Part shown: positions 18,101 through 25,495 of the stretch, piece by piece
Position numbering within the stretch: the first letter of the stretch is position 1
How the letters are laid out: every line of letters begins with the position of its first letter
NCBI RefSeq assembly: GCF_015222005.1
Contig: NZ_JADFFL010000002.1
Coordinates: 744,001 to 808,000, forward strand
Direction: 5' to 3'
DNA length: 64,000 bases
Source of the DNA: Mucilaginibacter myungsuensis
GTDB lineage: Bacteria > Bacteroidota > Bacteroidia > Sphingobacteriales > Sphingobacteriaceae
Position numbers and translations under genes: made by a program
The notes under the pieces: generated by a model
Database searches by the model: none
What the model was told of the DNA's origin: nothing
What the model saw: the letters and a program-made list of their open reading frames with translations, nothing else

Positions 18101-18860
18101 GGACCGCGACGACGAGATAGGCTCCCTGGTGAAGGAATATAACAAGATGATAGCCGCGTTAGAGGATAGCGCCCAGCGGTTAGCCCGATCTGAACGTGAG
18201 AGCGCATGGCGAGAAATGGCCAAACAGGTAGCGCACGAGATCAAGAACCCGCTCACCCCGCTTAAACTGGGCTTGCAGCTGCTGGATAAGGCCTGGAAAG
18301 ATAAGGACCCAAAATTTGATCAGAAATTTGAACGTTTCAGTAAGTCTTTTGTGGAGCAGATAGAAAGCTTGTCGCAGATCGCGTCAGAGTTCTCCTCGTT
18401 TGCCAAAATGCCTGATACGAAGCTGCAAAAAGTGAGTTTGTTTGAGGTAATAGGCCAGGCAGTGATCATTTTTAAACAGATGGACAACGTGACCATTAAC
18501 TACGAGCCGGGCGAGCAATTCATCATCAATGCCGACCGCGACCAGTTGTTACGATGCTATAATAACTTACTGAAGAACGCCATTGAGGCCATCCCAGAAG
18601 AAAGGCACGGCGTGATCAGCATTGAGTATAAGATAGGTGCAGGCAACATCCTGATGACCGTGACCGACAACGGCAACGGCATCCCCGAAGAAATGCGCGA
18701 GAAGATCTTTGCCCCTAATTTCACTACCAAAAGCTCGGGCACTGGCTTGGGCCTGGCCTTCGTAAAAAACTCTATCGAGAACGCCGGTGGCAAGGTTTGG
18801 TTCGAGACCGAGATCGGTGTGGGTACAACTTTTTTCCTGAGTTTCCCGGAGACGGATTAA
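15132..18860 (+). CDS. Very large NtrY-like membrane sensor histidine kinase
   Basis: Kinase of 1242 residues, far longer than classical NtrY (about 750). The only plausible start is TTG at 15132, which puts a membrane helix (LLLAIVCATFLLTAIIV) at the N-terminus. The N-terminal half has about seven membrane helices (between ~205 and ~455) and extracytoplasmic regions on both sides (~30-200 and ~470-710). A second sensor block (helices ~715-735, ~775-795 and ~950-970) leads to a HAMP-like segment. The HisKA core is MAKQVAHEIKNPLTPLKLGL, the NtrY signature. The ATPase has NLLKNAIEAIP, DNGNGI and GTGLGLAFVKNS. No response regulator is adjacent. Confidence 0.9.
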   Translation: MTTLAKIRLLLAIVCATFLLTAIIVKETFTPKVNLEQSGGIIERNLNKKEAIVKKLIADTAEFNKLKTISANPKTAYRFIQHYTSDNRIWISTFVNNRAKFWTGVKFFPEDPARITDGVHFYQRPNGAYELIKKSDGAFSVIFIIPVKNIYHFNNRYLKNGFDQPIMDDDHVDIADITDRTVYHVHSIDDRYLFSIKLKPGHTNHRFYEFEFILWLMGILALCTLIHSICNYIVGKGYPLLSFMFMAAFIAASRYLNIMYDIPAFSEIDLFNPRYYSANFWFPSLGHFCLNILFSCWLAGFIYRHRQRVIKKQVEGAAAYVLVGFLSVVLIGLAALLLSFYYGLIVRSIINFDVTNVFNLSGYSYIGVLMLCFSFLLFFLISDTFLTISKKIMIPDRHKAGIFAAVVLLATSATLAYKDLSAFFVLAGLFTLIRAYSVWYDDGKLSATSFLCLITVCALISSTKLNHFLDIKHAETRIKLIKKLEVAKDEKADTAFFKIERQMATDPELIKYFGDKDHNDDFLRTHFQKNYFDGYLNKYDVKLHIFDPAGVSITNDKTYQLSYYKDMVVFGALTKVSENFYHENDGFGYQKYFAILPINTRDSSLGTLVVTLVSKPLMTGKTFPELLVDGESRPDEAYQDYSYAFYFDNKLMIQAGKLTYKLNNADFKGKVKEYVTQMSPAVKPNILAPLARTRHLIYQPEKRKMIVVSIEEDPIARSVTSLTFFFVFLLAFSWLVIFFSWIWSRIRIFNIKNKRIKWGFKLTVERVLYRSRIQFSVIFTVVFTLLMVGGITFQYITTQYREQQDEMIREKINRIGAVFEAGLSKGQFSASHMGEVNFNEFADTYLSDLTLYSKEGIEILTTQPKLYTYGLLAERMNGKAYIAMNSEQRSEFVNDERLGELKYKAAYVPIVDERDNKVYYLQLPYFSNETDIITRIGSLLNTMINIYALVFIAIGLVAVVIARQITSPLNFIQQNFSRTIYGEKNEPIVWDRDDEIGSLVKEYNKMIAALEDSAQRLARSERESAWREMAKQVAHEIKNPLTPLKLGLQLLDKAWKDKDPKFDQKFERFSKSFVEQIESLSQIASEFSSFAKMPDTKLQKVSLFEVIGQAVIIFKQMDNVTINYEPGEQFIINADRDQLLRCYNNLLKNAIEAIPEERHGVISIEYKIGAGNILMTVTDNGNGIPEEMREKIFAPNFTTKSSGTGLGLAFVKNSIENAGGKVWFETEIGVGTTFFLSFPETD

Positions 18861-18971
18861 GTTCATTTAACGCTGTTAGCTAATTTCATGATCTACATCA
18901 AGTGTTGCAGGGTAAATACGGCCCATATTTGTGTCATCAACAAATAGATACATCCACTAAAAATTAAGACC

Positions 18972-19793
18972 ATGAGCACGATCACCACAAAAGACGGAAC
19001 TGAAATTTATTACAAAGACTGGGGAACAGGACAACCATTGGTATTCCACCATGGATGGCCACTATCAGGCGACGATTGGGACGCCCAGATGATGTTCTTT
19101 TTATCACAAGGTTACCGGGTGATAGCGCATGACCGTCGCGGGCATGGCAGATCGAGCCAGGTTTCGGGCGGTCACGATATGGACACTTATGCGGCTGATG
19201 TTGCGGCACTGACAGAAGCACTTGATCTGAAGGATGCCATCCATATAGGTCACTCTACAGGCGGCGGCGAAGCTATCCACTATGCAGCTAACCTTGGCAA
19301 AGGCCGTGTTTCTAAAGTAGTACTTATTAGCGCGGTCACCCCACTAATGGCGCAGACCGATAACAATCCCGACGGTGTTCCAATGGCGATATTTGATGAG
19401 ATACGCCAGGGTACGGCTTTTAACAGGCCACAATATTTTCAGGACTTTACCATCCCTTTTTACGGTTACAACCGCGAGGGCGCAAAAATATCACAGGGCA
19501 TAAGGGATAATTGGTGGCGCCAGGGCATGATGGGCAGCGTAAAAGCCCAGCACGATGGTATCAAAGCTTTTTCGGAAACTGACTTTACCGAAGACCTGAA
19601 AAGCGTAAACATCCCCGTGCTGGTACTACATGGCGAGGACGACCAGATCGTACCATTCGCGCTATCGGGAGCCAAGGCTATCAAACTATTACAGCACGGC
19701 AAAATGATATCCTATCCGGGCTTCCCCCATGGCATGCCAACTACCGAGGCTGCTACCATCAATAAAGATCTGTTAGCATTTATCCGCTCTTAA
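18972..19793 (+). CDS. Alpha/beta hydrolase (non-heme haloperoxidase / arylesterase type)
   Basis: Soluble hydrolase of 273 residues. The nucleophile elbow is GHSTGGG (Ser ~96). The oxyanion segment is FHHGWPLSGDDWD. The acid Asp lies in LHGEDDQIVPF and the His in GFPHGMP. These match cofactor-free chloroperoxidases and esterases, which can also show perhydrolase activity; the physiological substrate is unknown. The gene stands alone. Its upstream region has only an imperfect -7 box (CATATTTG) about 40 bases before the ATG. Confidence 0.9.
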   Translation: MSTITTKDGTEIYYKDWGTGQPLVFHHGWPLSGDDWDAQMMFFLSQGYRVIAHDRRGHGRSSQVSGGHDMDTYAADVAALTEALDLKDAIHIGHSTGGGEAIHYAANLGKGRVSKVVLISAVTPLMAQTDNNPDGVPMAIFDEIRQGTAFNRPQYFQDFTIPFYGYNREGAKISQGIRDNWWRQGMMGSVKAQHDGIKAFSETDFTEDLKSVNIPVLVLHGEDDQIVPFALSGAKAIKLLQHGKMISYPGFPHGMPTTEAATINKDLLAFIRS

Positions 19794-20345
19794 GCATCCT
19801 TAACGACGGGTTTTCGTCGCCGCAGGGTTCTCTCTCCCGAGAGTACCCTGCGGCGGTATTAGATGATGGAGATCTCATCTCCCGGCGGGACTACCTGTTT
19901 ATAGAGAACCAAACCGCTATGAAAATGCCTCGTAGAGGCTACCCTTATTCCAATAGTATATCAGCTCTGCATAATCTACAAGGGTAATGCCTGCGGCGCA
20001 ATACTTTTGATCCGTTTCTTTCTACGGTCAGGTAGCCCTTACAGGGCAAGGAAGGACGCGTGCGTCGACATGGCCCTCCCGTCATGATAGATCCCTATAA
20101 CATGTTCACGATCGTTCACGGGCTTGTTCTCGGCCTATTTTTGCCCTAAATTTTAGTGCTGATATTCAGTGGGTTATATTTTTGTTCATCCTGACTTTGT
20201 TCACGGGTTTGATCTTTGGTGATGATGGTCAGTAAGTTACATTTTCGGGTGCCTTATGTTCACGCGTGAACACGAACGGTGACGTGAGCGATCTTTACGC
20301 TGATATTGCTAAACTAATTAGCCGTTTTGTTACCTTAGCCATTGC
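19794..20345. other. 552-bp gap with palindromes and GTTCACG motifs
   Basis: No gene is supported. After the hydrolase comes a strong hairpin, CGCCGCAGGGT (19818-19828) with ACCCTGCGGCG (19845-19855). At about 19880-20060 there are short palindromes, CCTCGTAGAGG and GCCCTTACAGGGC, set in GGGACTACC and GGCTACCC contexts, typical of decayed small mobile palindromes. The part nearest dinB carries repeated GTTCACG words near 20103, 20111 and 20198, and a perfect 14-bp palindrome GTTCACGCGTGAAC near 20260. These could be operators for dinB. Confidence 0.5.
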
Positions 20346-21452
20346 ATGGCAGACGAACAGCGACCCATCCACCGCAAGATCATCCATATTGATATGGATG
20401 CCTTTTACGCGTCGGTAGAGCAACGCGACAACCCCGACCTGCGCGGTAAAGCACTGGTGGTCGGCGGCTCGCCCGAAGGGCGTGGCGGTGTAGTGGCTAC
20501 CGCCAGTTACGAGGCCCGCAAATTCGGCGTGCGTTCGGCCATGCCATCTAAAACCGCGCAGCGGCTGTGCCCGCATGTGATCTTTGTCCGCCCACGGTTC
20601 GATGTTTATAAAGACGTTTCCCGCCACATCCGCGAAATATTCAGCCGTTACACCGATATCATCGAACCACTATCTTTAGATGAAGCCTATCTCGACGTTA
20701 CCGAAGACAAACTTGGCATCGGTTCGGCCATCGAGATAGCCCAGCAGATCAAGCAAGCCATTAAAGACGAGTTGCAACTGACGGCATCGGCAGGGGTATC
20801 GATCAACAAGTTCGTGGCCAAGATCGCGTCGGATATCAATAAGCCCGATGGGTTGAAGTTCATCGGGCCTTCGTCTATCGAGCCGTTTATGGAGGCGCTG
20901 CCGGTAGAGAAGTTCTACGGCGTAGGCAAAGTTACCGCTGCTAAAATGATGGCCATGGGGCTACACTCCGGTGCCGACCTCAAGAAGCTGACCGAGGATG
21001 AAATGAGCCGGCATTTTGGTAAGGCCGGTAAATTCTACTATCAGATCGTACGTGGGATAGATAACCGTGCCGTACAGCCACATCGCGAGACTAAATCTAT
21101 GGGTGCTGAGGATACTTTTCCGTATGACCTGACCGAGATAGATGAGATGTACACGGAATTGGATAAGATAGCGGAGACGGTGGTGAAACGTTTAGAGCGA
21201 TATAACTTGCAAGGCCGCACCATCACACTTAAAGTGAAGTACAGCGATTTCAGACAGATCACCCGCAACCAGTCGTTCGCTAAGCCGGTAGGCGATCTGA
21301 AGACCATAGCGGCTACAGCTAAAAGCCTGTTGCTAAATAGCGGTGTGGATGATGTGAAGATCCGCCTGCTGGGCATATCCCTATCCAACTTTGGCGAGCT
21401 GCCCCAAAAGACCGGCAAACCCGGCGACGCGGGGCAGTTAATGTTATTTTAA
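20346..21452 (+). CDS. dinB: DNA polymerase IV (Y family)
   Basis: Translesion polymerase of 368 residues. Catalytic carboxylates lie in IHIDMDAFYASVE and in PLSLDEAYLDVT. The steric-gate region and finger follow (GVVATASYEARKFGVRSAMP). A helix-hairpin-helix thumb (~170-210, FYGVGKVTAAKM) and the little-finger domain (~240-345) follow. The C-terminus LMLF resembles a clamp-binding motif. Repeated GTTCACG motifs lie 90-250 bases upstream and may mark damage-responsive control. Two small unrelated genes follow within 40 bases on the same strand. Confidence 0.96.
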   Translation: MADEQRPIHRKIIHIDMDAFYASVEQRDNPDLRGKALVVGGSPEGRGGVVATASYEARKFGVRSAMPSKTAQRLCPHVIFVRPRFDVYKDVSRHIREIFSRYTDIIEPLSLDEAYLDVTEDKLGIGSAIEIAQQIKQAIKDELQLTASAGVSINKFVAKIASDINKPDGLKFIGPSSIEPFMEALPVEKFYGVGKVTAAKMMAMGLHSGADLKKLTEDEMSRHFGKAGKFYYQIVRGIDNRAVQPHRETKSMGAEDTFPYDLTEIDEMYTELDKIAETVVKRLERYNLQGRTITLKVKYSDFRQITRNQSFAKPVGDLKTIAATAKSLLLNSGVDDVKIRLLGISLSNFGELPQKTGKPGDAGQLMLF

Positions 21453-21490
21453 ATTTTTATGCCACCGCCAAATTAAGCACCTTTGCTTTT

Positions 21491-21709
21491 ATGGCATTGT
21501 TCACATCGCGCAAGCAGAAGAAAGACGTAAAGGTCACCTTTCAGGGTGATATGCTTTTTGTGGAGATAGATGGCGGCAAACCACAGGCCTACCCGCTCAC
21601 CTGGATGCCGCAACTAAAGAACGCCACCGCCGACGAGCAAGCCGATTGGAAACTGACCGACAAAGGCCTGCGTTGGGATAACCTGAATGTTGACATTAAC
21701 CTTGCCTGA
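21491..21709 (+). CDS. Small DUF2442-like protein
   Basis: Protein of 72 residues resembling the DUF2442 family: a beta-rich N-terminus (VKVTFQGDMLFVEIDGGKPQAYPL), the core WMPQLKNATADEQADWKL, and the ending GLRWDNLNVDINLA. Family members are often adjacent to DUF4160 toxin-antitoxin-like genes, but no such partner is visible here. It lies between dinB and a repeat protein in a co-directional run with gaps of 17-38 bases, so it may be co-transcribed with them. Confidence 0.7.
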   Translation: MALFTSRKQKKDVKVTFQGDMLFVEIDGGKPQAYPLTWMPQLKNATADEQADWKLTDKGLRWDNLNVDINLA

Positions 21710-21726
21710 TATTCTGTAGCCATACT

Positions 21727-22842
21727 ATGACGTTCGAAGAGTTTTTCACCAAAAAGAAGATCAGCCTGCCGCAACTACAAAGCGGCGAGCCAAGCCTTTT
21801 TACGGAGTTTAAGAATCACTACGAACAAATGGGAGAAAAGAGCTTCGACCATACCAAAAAATATTGGTTCAATCAGTTACGCCGGCGCTTCCCGGTATCG
21901 GCTGATATTAAGGTAGAAAAAGTAGATATAGCCAACCCGATAGCCGAGCAAACGGTCATGGATGTGCTAACCGCTCCTGCTACAGAACCGACAGCACCAG
22001 CTACCGGCTTTAGACCACGCTTCCGCGCAGCGGCAACTCCGCCCAAAACGGAAGAACAAACGCCCGCCAGCCAGGAAGCCAAGACTGATCCTGCCGATGC
22101 AACTCCGGCCACCGGTTTTAAACCGCGTTTTAGAGCCGGTGCAACGAAGCAAGCCGAAGAGCCATCAGAAGAAGTAAAATCGGACATCACCGAAGGACCC
22201 AAAGCAGAAACACCTGCTGAGACCGAAATTGCCAAGCCGACCACCAGTTTCAAGCCACGTTTTAAAGCAGGGGTGACCAAGCCTGTTGAAGAAACATTGC
22301 CTGAAACGATAGCCGAAGCATCATCAGAAAAATCCGTAGAAGCAGAAGCACCGAAACCTGCTGTTGGTTTCAATCCACAGTTTAAAGCAGGCGTTACGAA
22401 GCCTGCTGAAGAAGCTACATCTGAACCGATAGCCGAGACGCCAGCAGGAGAGAAACCTGTGGAAGTGGGAGCACCAAAACCAGCCGTTGGATTCAAACCA
22501 CGCTTTAAAGCAGGGGTTACTAAAGCTGTGGAAGAAGCTGCATCTGAACCGATAGCCGAAGCGCCAACAGAAGAGAAACCAGTAGAAGCGGAAGCGCCAA
22601 AATCCGCTGTTGGCTTTAAGCCTCGTTTCAAAGCAGGGGTTACCAACAAACTTGTCGAAGCAACACCGATAGCGGAAGATAAAGTAGAGGAAGTAAAACC
22701 GGCCGACCCTATTGCAGAGACAACTCCTGCACAAGCCGCCGAGTCTGACGCAGAACCGTCTGGCGAAGAAAAGCCCAAACCTGTTGGCTTCAAGCCGCGC
22801 TTCAACGCGGCTAAAATGAAACCGAAAGATCCCGGGGCTTAA
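21727..22842 (+). CDS. Seven-repeat GFKPRF-motif protein of unknown function
   Basis: Protein of 371 residues that I do not recognise as a characterised family. Residues 1-75 look folded (MTFEEFFTKKKISLPQLQ, with HYEQMGEKSFDHTKKYWFNQ). The rest is Pro/Ala/Glu-rich and probably disordered. It carries seven copies of a basic-aromatic motif of consensus GFKPRFKAGVTK, each separated by 25-40 acidic residues. The last copy is at the C-terminus. No signal peptide is present, so it is cytoplasmic. The arrangement suggests a multivalent binder for a partner or nucleic acid. It is convergent with the sigma-factor gene, with 2 bases between. The long open frame antisense to it comes from the repeat codon pattern. 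Confidence 0.85.
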   Translation: MTFEEFFTKKKISLPQLQSGEPSLFTEFKNHYEQMGEKSFDHTKKYWFNQLRRRFPVSADIKVEKVDIANPIAEQTVMDVLTAPATEPTAPATGFRPRFRAAATPPKTEEQTPASQEAKTDPADATPATGFKPRFRAGATKQAEEPSEEVKSDITEGPKAETPAETEIAKPTTSFKPRFKAGVTKPVEETLPETIAEASSEKSVEAEAPKPAVGFNPQFKAGVTKPAEEATSEPIAETPAGEKPVEVGAPKPAVGFKPRFKAGVTKAVEEAASEPIAEAPTEEKPVEAEAPKSAVGFKPRFKAGVTNKLVEATPIAEDKVEEVKPADPIAETTPAQAAESDAEPSGEEKPKPVGFKPRFNAAKMKPKDPGA

Positions 22843-22844
22843 TA

Positions 22845-23426
22845 TCAGCCTGCCATTTCGTAGGCTGTGCATTTGCTGATCTTAGCTATCTTGTTACGCA
22901 GGATGGTGCGGGCGCGGCAAAGCGTAGTGCGCGACAGCAACTCGGTCATGCCCAAGACGGAGCCTATTTCCTGGTGCGAATAACCTTCGATGGCATACAT
23001 ATTAAATACATTGCGATAACTATCCGGCAGCTGACGGATCATGCGCATCAGGTCTTTGGCCTCTAATTCGTCGTTGCAATAAGCATCGCTGAACATCTCT
23101 TCGGCACCCATATCTTCGCAAAGTACGATAGGGCGTTGTTTACGATAGCGTGATATGGACGCATGCACCATGATCCGGCGCAGCCAACCTTCCAGGCTAC
23201 CCTCGCCCCGGTAATTGTGACGGTTCTTGAATGCTTTGATGAACCCTTCCTGCAGGATGTCCTGCGCTTCGTCGCGGTCTTTAGCGTAACGCAGGCAAAC
23301 ACTTAGCATACGCGATGCAAAGGTCTTGTAAAAAAGCTCTTCCTGTTTGCGGTCGTGGGCAATAACGCCTACCCATATATTTTTTTGTTGTAAATCGGTG
23401 ATCATGGCAATTAGCTGATATGCCAT
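22845..23426 (-). CDS. ECF-type RNA polymerase sigma factor
   Basis: Sigma-70 family ECF factor of 193 residues from ATG 23426; an internal ATG at 23405 is equally possible. Region 2 contains RYAKDRDEAQDILQEGFIKAF and a tryptophan helix (LEGWLRRIMVHAS). Region 4 contains LPDSYRNVFNMYAIEGYSHQ followed by the helix EIGSVLGM. The usual Ser/Arg-rich recognition segment is replaced by TELLSRTTLCRAR, so promoter choice may be unusual. No anti-sigma gene is adjacent. A -7 box and a perfect palindrome lie immediately upstream. Confidence 0.9.
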   Translation of the reverse strand: MAYQLIAMITDLQQKNIWVGVIAHDRKQEELFYKTFASRMLSVCLRYAKDRDEAQDILQEGFIKAFKNRHNYRGEGSLEGWLRRIMVHASISRYRKQRPIVLCEDMGAEEMFSDAYCNDELEAKDLMRMIRQLPDSYRNVFNMYAIEGYSHQEIGSVLGMTELLSRTTLCRARTILRNKIAKISKCTAYEMAG

Positions 23427-23433
23427 ACTATGC

Positions 23434-23465
23434 CAAATTTATTGCCTGTTTTGTACAGATCTGTA
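23434..23465 (-). promoter_or_regulatory. Sigma-factor promoter: -7 box plus 12-bp palindrome
   Basis: On the minus strand TAAATTTG (23441-23434) is a perfect -7 box, 7 bases before the first ATG of the sigma gene. Immediately upstream lies the perfect palindrome TACAGATCTGTA (23454-23465). It covers the spacer, where a repressor would block the polymerase. Confidence 0.55.
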
Positions 23466-23576
23466 AATCAATCAGATAGAATCATGTCGAATCAACGAAA
23501 GTGTTCGTAAACGGACGGTGAGCGTACGGTTTGGATATGCGGGATCCACCGGATAGTGGTGAGGAGATAGCAGTCC

Positions 23577-23771
23577 CTACTTCAACAACTTATTGATGTT
23601 CTTACAGCCGTTGCTGATGGAATCCATGTAGTATTCCCAATCGGGCTGAGGGTCGGTTATCTCATAGCGGAGTTGCTCCAAACACAGGATCATTCCGGCC
23701 AGCTCGTTCTTAATGTCGTGCTTAAGCTGGCGCAATGCTTCAAATTCGGGGGGGTTCTCGGCTGGTTCCAT
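23577..23771 (-). CDS. 64-residue DHp-like (HisKA-like) orphan protein
   Basis: A 64-residue protein whose centre, LRQLKHDIKNELAGMILCLE, has the H-D/E-x-K-N pattern of histidine kinase dimerisation helices. The candidate phosphoacceptor is His18. A second helix follows (DSISNGCKNINKLLK). No ATPase domain is present. It starts 2 bases after the stop codon of the NtrC-type regulator, so the two are probably translationally coupled. It may accept or relay phosphate to that regulator, or act as a decoy DHp helix pair for another kinase. Function is inferred from motif and position only. Confidence 0.75.
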   Translation of the reverse strand: MEPAENPPEFEALRQLKHDIKNELAGMILCLEQLRYEITDPQPDWEYYMDSISNGCKNINKLLK

Positions 23772-23773
23772 CG

Positions 23774-25210
23774 CTATTTGCCCAAGTTAATGGCCTTCAT
23801 TTTATTGTAGAGCGTTTTGCGGTCTATCTTTAATATCTCGGCAGCTTTGGTTTTATTAAAGTTAACCTCGCGCAGCACTTTTAATATCGTATCGTATTCG
23901 GCCTCTAAAGCGGCGTTCTTAAGATCGTGCTTTGGTTCTTTCGGGGTGGCTTGCTCAGCAGACTGCAAACTTACAGGGGCGGCAGTTTCTTGCGGGGCCG
24001 ACATGTATTTGCTGTTGATAGATATCTCCAGCGGCAGGGCTTTCATTTGCACCTCTTCGCCTTCGGTAAGTAAAGCGGCACGGCGCACCACGTTCTTCAT
24101 CTCGCGGATATTGCCCGGCCAGCGATAGTTCATAAAGCACTCCTCAACTTCGGGCGAGAAAGCTGTTACACCACGGCCCAACTCGTCGTTAGCCATTTTA
24201 AGGAAGTGGTTGGCCAGCACCATAATATCGGTACCGCGTTCGCGCAGGGCCGGCATGTAGATACCGAACTCGTTAAAGCGGTGGAAAAGATCTTCGCGGA
24301 ATCGGCCTTTTTGGATAGCGTCCTGCAAATTCTCGTTAGTAGCTACAATAATGCGCACATCCAGATCTATCTCTTTGGTGCTGCCAATGCGTTTTACCTT
24401 ACGCTCCTGCACGGTACGTAGTAGTGATGCCTGGATATCGTACGACAGGTTGCCCACCTCATCAAGGAAAAGCGTACCGCCGTTGGCCATCTCAAAATGG
24501 CCGATCTTGGTATATAAAGCGCCCGTGAACGAGCCTTTCTCGTGACCGAAAAATTCACTTTGGGCCAGCTCCTTGGTTAGCGAGCCGCAATCCATGGCAA
24601 TAAATGGCTGGTCGCGGCGCGGACTGTTCAGGTGGATGCTCTTGGCGGCCGACTCTTTACCCGTACCACTTTCGCCCATAATAATTACACTGTAATTGGT
24701 TGGGGCTACAAGTTCTATTTGGCGGATCAACTCGCGCGAAGCACGTGATTGACCGGGAACGAATTCGGGCGCGAAATTGGCTTTTTTTGCCGCAGCCGAA
24801 GTTGGTTTTGGCGTGATGGCTGCAACCGGCTCGTCGTTATTAAGTGCGTTGCGGGTCTCTATCGCTTTGGTAATAGTGTTCAGGATCTCATCAGGATACA
24901 GTGGCTTGGTGATGTAATCATAAGCCCCCATTTTGATCAGCTCGACAGCCATTTTGATATCCGAATAGCCGGTGATGATGATCACGCCTGTTTTCGGGTA
25001 ATTCCCCTTGATATGTACCAGCATTTCGCGGCCGTCGGTATCCTCCAACCTAAAATCGCAAAGCACAAGGTCATATTCATCGCTCTTAAGCAATTCCATG
25101 GCCCTGGCGCCATTGTTGGCAGTGGCCACTTCAAAGTTGTTGCGTGTTAAAAATTTAGAAAGCAACAACCCAACATTTACTTCGTCATCAACGATGAGAA
25201 TTTTCTTCAT
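23774..25210 (-). CDS. NtrC-family sigma-54-dependent response regulator
   Basis: Transcription activator of 478 residues. The receiver domain (~1-120) has Asp residues in ILIVDDEVN, the phosphoacceptor in YDLVLCDFRLED and the Lys in YITKPLYPDE. The AAA+ domain shows Walker A GESGTGKES, the sigma-54 contact loop KGSFTGAL, Walker B GGTLFLDEVG and the arginine-finger region. A Fis-type helix-turn-helix ends the protein (AAEILKIDRKTLYNKM). ATG at 25210 is chosen; a longer frame upstream lacks similarity. Its cognate kinase is not adjacent; instead a 64-residue DHp-like protein follows 2 bases downstream. Confidence 0.95.
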   Translation of the reverse strand: MKKILIVDDEVNVGLLLSKFLTRNNFEVATANNGARAMELLKSDEYDLVLCDFRLEDTDGREMLVHIKGNYPKTGVIIITGYSDIKMAVELIKMGAYDYITKPLYPDEILNTITKAIETRNALNNDEPVAAITPKPTSAAAKKANFAPEFVPGQSRASRELIRQIELVAPTNYSVIIMGESGTGKESAAKSIHLNSPRRDQPFIAMDCGSLTKELAQSEFFGHEKGSFTGALYTKIGHFEMANGGTLFLDEVGNLSYDIQASLLRTVQERKVKRIGSTKEIDLDVRIIVATNENLQDAIQKGRFREDLFHRFNEFGIYMPALRERGTDIMVLANHFLKMANDELGRGVTAFSPEVEECFMNYRWPGNIREMKNVVRRAALLTEGEEVQMKALPLEISINSKYMSAPQETAAPVSLQSAEQATPKEPKHDLKNAALEAEYDTILKVLREVNFNKTKAAEILKIDRKTLYNKMKAINLGK

Positions 25211-25480
25211 AGTTCCGAACTGGATTTCAAAGGGTACTGTATCACGGGTCAAGGTACACACAAATTTGGTAAAAAATAAATTCCTAATAAGAGGAATAAA
25301 GAATATTAACGGTTGAAAAAGTCTGTTTGCGACATTTCAGGCCAATATTTACCTCTAGTGTACTCTGATACGGCCTTTATACGGTGCCCGTTCATAAAAG
25401 GATCCGTAAAGTTATTAGTTTTTCGCAGATGGTAAAATTTTAACCATTGATCAATATTTAGCGATATTCGCCCGCTTTAG

Positions 25481-25488
25481 TACCTTTG
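25481..25488 (+). promoter_or_regulatory. -7 box for the GNAT gene
   Basis: TACCTTTG is a perfect TAnnTTTG match ending only 7 bases before the ATG at 25496. The transcript would therefore be leaderless or nearly so. The remaining 270 bp of this divergent gap with the NtrC-type gene holds no other recognised site. Confidence 0.6.
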
Positions 25489-25495
25489 GCGTGAT

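Noticed and set aside
20100..20275. GTTCACG motifs considered as known SOS boxes
   Set aside because: Spacing matches neither the GAAC-N4-GTTC nor the GTTC-N7-GTTC LexA site as I know them, so they are reported only as possible operators.
21873..22805. 310-residue frame antisense to the seven-repeat protein
   Set aside because: It is created by the repeated codon pattern of the sense gene; the sense frame has a folded N-terminal domain, a normal start and sensible neighbours.
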